A DNA stretch of 9,019 nt from NCBI GenBank assembly GCA_002747735.1, contig PDQE01000063.1, positions 1 to 9,019 of the forward strand, read 5' to 3'. Both the position numbers and the translations under genes were made by a program. Shown here piece after piece: positions 6,678 through 9,019 of this stretch (position 1 is its first letter; every line of letters starts with the position of its first letter). The notes below the pieces were generated by a model. That model had not been told where the DNA came from. It did not search any database and worked only from the letters and a program-made list of their open reading frames with translations. This stretch comes from Flavobacteriales bacterium. GTDB taxonomy: Bacteria > Bacteroidota > Bacteroidia > Flavobacteriales > Flavobacteriaceae.

Positions 6678-6708
6678 ACTCCCTTACTGCTTATGGCGGT
6701 AACGGAGT
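6678..6708 (+). other. Stem-loop in the leader just before tRNA-Ala
   Basis: ACTCCCTTACTGC (6678-6690) pairs with GCGGTAACGGAGT (6696-6708) around a TTATG loop. Twelve of 13 positions pair, with one C-C mismatch and one G-U pair. The stem ends six bases before the first base of the tRNA. No T-run follows, so it is not an intrinsic terminator. It could guide 5' processing of the tRNA precursor, keep the tRNA from misfolding, or be the remnant of another small RNA. Confidence 0.45.
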
Positions 6709-6714
6709 AAATGG

Positions 6715-6788
6715 GGGGCATTAGCTCAGCTGGCTAGAGCACTACGCTGGCAGCGTAGGGGTCATCGGTTCGAATCCGTTATGCTCCA
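6715..6788 (+). tRNA. tRNA-Ala (anticodon GGC)
   Basis: The 74-base cloverleaf folds fully. The acceptor stem GGGGCAT/ATGCTCC has 7 pairs with one G-T, followed by discriminator A73. The D arm is GCTC/GAGC. The anticodon stem CTACG/CGTAG encloses the loop CTGGCAG with anticodon GGC at 6749-6751, which reads GCC and GCU as alanine. The T loop is TTCGAAT. CCA is not encoded. The T stem ATCGG/CCGTT has one T-T mismatch (6765 with 6779). The gene has its own promoter upstream and a strong terminator downstream, so it is a single-tRNA transcription unit. Confidence 0.97.
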
Positions 6789-6793
6789 CTTTC

Positions 6794-6840
6794 GCCCTCC
6801 GAAGTTTTTTCCAACAGGAAAAAACTTCGGAGGGCTTTTT
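6794..6840 (+). terminator. Strong intrinsic terminator after tRNA-Ala
   Basis: GCCCTCCGAAGTTTTTTCC (6794-6812) pairs perfectly over 19 bp with its complement at 6817-6835 around an AACA loop, followed by TTTTTATTTCT. It begins five bases after the tRNA end. On the minus strand no T-run follows, so it terminates plus-strand transcripts only. The stem is unusually long for a terminator. The remaining bases up to the GH105 stop (6841-6950) hold no gene or clear signal. Confidence 0.93.
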
Positions 6841-6950
6841 ATTTCTACCATAAAAATAAACTCGTTTAAACTTTTTGGGTTTAAGTGAAAATTCGTAAGA
6901 TAGTTCAAAAAATGTTACTGATAATTGGTTTCAAAGTGAATGATAAAAGT

Positions 6951-8060
6951 TTAATTTAACTTTAAAACCTCACTTCCTGCCAATAAAAATGCTCCGGTAC
7001 CATAATTTTGCCAACTATCAAAATTGGCAGGTTGTGGGTCAAAACCGATATTCTGAACCCATCCTATTTTACCATTTTTATGTTGGCTTTTTTTGAGGGA
7101 TTTCCATGCCTTGGAAACAGTTGGGGCATATTCCGATTTTTTCAACAGTTCATTATTTATACCCCAGGCCAGGGCAAAAGTAAAAAATCCACTTCCACTT
7201 ACTTCTCCATGATTAAATTTTTCAGGAGCCAGTAAACTAGGCCTCCACAATCCGTCTTCAGGTTGAAGTCCTTTAATTCTATGTGCCATTGTTACGAAAA
7301 GATTTTCATAAAAAGCCCTGTGCTTGTAGTTTTTGGGCATGTCTTCCAGTATTAATGCCAATCCTGCCAGTACCCAACCATTACCTCTGGACCAAAATAT
7401 TTTCTTCCCATTAATCTCTTTTTTGTCAGAATCTTTACCCTTCCATAAAAACTCAATATCTCGGGCAAAAAGATTTTCTTCTTTATCATAAAGTAAATTA
7501 TAGGTCTCCATAAAATATTTGTGCATTTCATCTAAATATTCCTGATTGTCCTTAATTTTTGCGTAAAGGGTAATTGTCGGCGGAGCCATAAAAAGTGCAT
7601 CGCACCACCACCATAATATGGGTTTTCCTTTAGCTGTTCCGGTTTTCCATTCATTGGGCTCATATAAATGCTCCTGTATAAATTTTGAGGTCGGGTCAAG
7701 ATTTACCATATCGTTTCCGATAGATTTTAGGTAAAGATAGGAGTATGCTATGGGAAGGTCGTCCGCATGATATTGACGAGGCCCTGTTTGCCACTTATTT
7801 CGTTTACCCATATCTTTGAGTGCTTTTAAAAAGACCTTGTTTTGTGTAGCTTGATGGGCTCGTGCTACGCCAGTATAATAAGCTCCATGAGTCCAACCCA
7901 TTGGAGTTTTTATTTGAATAGGGTGGTCTTCCTGCCATTCTAAGGCCTTTACCATATTTTTTTCAATGGTTGCTTTAGGGTTTTGTATGTTCGTTGATTT
8001 ACAGGATGTTATAATTAAAAATAAAATTGTAACTGCGGGTAATAAAATTTTTCTATTCAT
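6951..8060 (-). CDS. GH105 unsaturated uronyl hydrolase, lipoprotein
   Basis: This (alpha/alpha)6-barrel enzyme of 369 residues belongs to glycoside hydrolase family 105 (YteR/YesR type). It removes the unsaturated uronic acid left at the non-reducing end of oligosaccharides by polysaccharide lyases, such as rhamnogalacturonan or ulvan fragments. Residues 1-20 form a type II signal peptide with lipobox LIITSC (Cys20), so it should be membrane-anchored, probably in the periplasm or on the outer membrane. Family motifs are [14 protein letters not shown] (98-111), [12 protein letters not shown] (150-161) with the likely catalytic D154, [12 protein letters not shown] (223-234), and [17 protein letters not shown] (286-302). 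The gene follows a DUF2264 gene on the same strand, 135 bases away, as in polysaccharide utilisation loci. It is intact, unlike that neighbour. Members of GH88 have a similar fold, but the WSRGNGW and WCDALFMA motifs favour GH105. Confidence 0.92.
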   Translation of the reverse strand: MNRKILLPAVTILFLIITSCKSTNIQNPKATIEKNMVKALEWQEDHPIQIKTPMGWTHGAYYTGVARAHQATQNKVFLKALKDMGKRNKWQTGPRQYHADDLPIAYSYLYLKSIGNDMVNLDPTSKFIQEHLYEPNEWKTGTAKGKPILWWWCDALFMAPPTITLYAKIKDNQEYLDEMHKYFMETYNLLYDKEENLFARDIEFLWKGKDSDKKEINGKKIFWSRGNGWVLAGLALILEDMPKNYKHRAFYENLFVTMAHRIKGLQPEDGLWRPSLLAPEKFNHGEVSGSGFFTFALAWGINNELLKKSEYAPTVSKAWKSLKKSQHKNGKIGWVQNIGFDPQPANFDSWQNYGTGAFLLAGSEVLKLN

Positions 8061-8076
8061 TATGCCTATATAATTT

Positions 8077-8113
8077 TAAACTTATTTGATGGTTTTGTTG
8101 AAGAACAAAAACC
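8077..8113 (-). promoter_or_regulatory. Possible weak promoter and hairpin before GH105
   Basis: On the minus strand TAAGTTTA (8077-8084) matches TAnnTTTG at all but the last base. A TTTTTG (8106-8111) lies 21 bases upstream. The same stretch forms an imperfect stem, GGTTTTGTT with AACAAAAACC (8091-8113, one bulge). Either could allow separate expression of the GH105 gene from the broken DUF2264 gene. Nothing else was seen in the 135-base gap. Confidence 0.25.
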
Positions 8114-8195
8114 AGCCATGTATGATAATTTTATGGTTAAGAGATTTTAATTCTATGCAATAGTTCTTTATGAAATGGATTGGTTATTACTTCTA

Positions 8196-9019
8196 CTAAG
8201 GTATTTGATTAATGGAGATATTTTTACCTGACCATATTTTTTTTGCAGTCCAATCTTCAGATGGGGCTGCCCAAAATTTATCAGTTGCAGGTAATCCTAA
8301 AGGCAACATTCCTACGGAACATAGGTAAAGACTTCCCGTTGATATATAACCTTCTGCAATGTTAGGTTGATGTCCGCAAACCCCTAAGTTCAACCATCCA
8401 TTGGTATCAAATGTGCCTTTTGTCTCTATCGTTTTTGTAATCACTGCTGTTAATGCAGACCTTACCTGTGCCGGCGAAACTGTATCTGGCAATTGTTTAA
8501 TTAAAGCCATTTGTGCCAAAATTTGAAATGCACCAAATCTGTAACATAGTGACCTCCCTATGGCCGGAAAAGTACCCTCAGGAGCAATGAGTCCCTCTAG
8601 AATGGCGGCATATCGCCTTGCTCTTTTTAGTATTAATTCATACTTGTCTCCGTTTCTTTTATTGTGTTTTTTAAGAATAGTTACAATGTCCAATAGCATG
8701 GGGCATCTCGTCATATTCTCCGGTAAACTCAAGCAAAAACACCTCAATCATGGCACTAAAAAGCAACCAATTGTTGTAACCCGGAGTAATTTTTCTGGTA
8801 GATTTTATAGCTGTAATTAAGTTTCCCTGGCCTTTCTTTGGTAGTTTTTCCCAAAGCTGCTCCGGTGCCCGCAGTATGCCATGACATAAAAACGCGGCAT
8901 CTACCAACGGTTGTCCGTTACTTGTAAAGTTCATATAATCCGGTGATGACGGATTTACGGAAATTGCCAACGATTTTAAGCTTAAGTCAATAAATTCTTT
9001 ACGCAATTTACCTTCCTTA
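8196..9019 (-). pseudogene. DUF2264 domain protein, frameshifted by an internal deletion, 5' end outside window
   Basis: Two frames make up one DUF2264 protein. The 5' frame runs from the window edge, where the codons before 9006 already read KEGKL, through LRKEFIDLSLKSLA, QPLVDAAFLCHGILRAPEQLW and NNWLLFSAMIEVFLLEFTGEYDEM. After that it falls into non-family residues and a stop. The 3' frame resumes at PMLLDIVTILKK (about 8703) and continues through AILEGLIAPEGTFPAIGRSLCYRFGAF, NGWLNLGVCGHQPNIAEGYISTGSLYL, LPLGLPATDKFW and DWTAKKIWSG to a TAG at 8196-8198. From memory, intact relatives carry about 35 residues between GEYDEM and PMLLD (the RIDYA...EFHWDYYNS region). These are missing, and the junction at about 8700-8704 also shifts the frame. 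Both TTG codons that might look like starts (9006, 8747) are internal. DUF2264 proteins occur in polysaccharide utilisation loci beside GH105 and GH88 enzymes; their exact activity is not known to me. Confidence 0.85.

Noticed and set aside
7008..7235. Plus-strand frame opposite the GH105 C-terminus
   Set aside because: It overlaps conserved GH105 motifs and is not credible as a gene.
8560..8820. Plus-strand frame opposite the DUF2264 gene
   Set aside because: It is antisense to conserved family sequence on both sides of the deletion.
8671..9006. Two separate small genes with TTG starts at 9006 and 8747 instead of one broken gene
   Set aside because: The TTG at 9006 is an internal Leu codon with family sequence continuing upstream. 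Residues from the TTG at 8747 up to the junction are out-of-frame and do not match the family.
1..9019. CRISPR array, insertion sequence or phage genes
   Set aside because: No regularly spaced repeats, transposase or integrase motifs, or phage structural genes were found on either strand.

Overview
The window looks like chromosome from a member of the Flavobacteriaceae or a close Bacteroidota relative. The DNA is AT-rich. The few promoters that can be recognised are of the Bacteroidota type (TTG, about 19 bases, TAnnTTTG), and clear Shine-Dalgarno sequences are missing before most starts. Several products are typical of the group: a bacterial GGGP synthase, a PnuC plus stand-alone ribosylnicotinamide kinase pair, a GH105 lipoprotein and a DUF2264 protein.

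Left block (about 1-4295, all minus strand, read right to left): a 4'-phosphopantetheinyl transferase, a geranylgeranylglyceryl-phosphate synthase, a PnuC-type vitamin transporter and an NadR-like nicotinamide riboside kinase. After a 68-base gap come a protealysin-like M4 metalloprotease and a small emfourin-like inhibitor of such proteases. PnuC and the kinase overlap by 43 bases and together form an uptake-and-trap route for nicotinamide riboside towards NAD. The protease stop and the inhibitor start share one base (TAATG), a classic enzyme plus cognate inhibitor arrangement.

Middle block (4361-6840, plus strand): ahcY (S-adenosylhomocysteine hydrolase) diverges from the phosphopantetheinyl transferase across only 65 bases. 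It is followed by a probable terminator and a two-domain universal stress protein whose nucleotide-binding loop is degenerate. A good promoter lies over the end of the stress-protein gene. It drives a leader of about 100 bases with a boxA-like sequence and a hairpin, then tRNA-Ala(GGC), then a perfect 19-bp terminator hairpin.

Right block (6951-9019, minus strand): a GH105 unsaturated glucuronyl/galacturonyl hydrolase lipoprotein, preceded by a DUF2264 gene that runs off the window. This looks like the edge of a polysaccharide utilisation locus acting on uronic-acid polymers such as rhamnogalacturonan or ulvan. The DUF2264 gene is broken by an internal deletion that also shifts the frame.

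Most of the window is core metabolism. The least ordinary items are the M4 protease/emfourin pair with an open frame past the inhibitor stop, the structured tRNA leader, and the decaying DUF2264 gene. No CRISPR array, insertion sequence, phage or obvious new defence system was seen.
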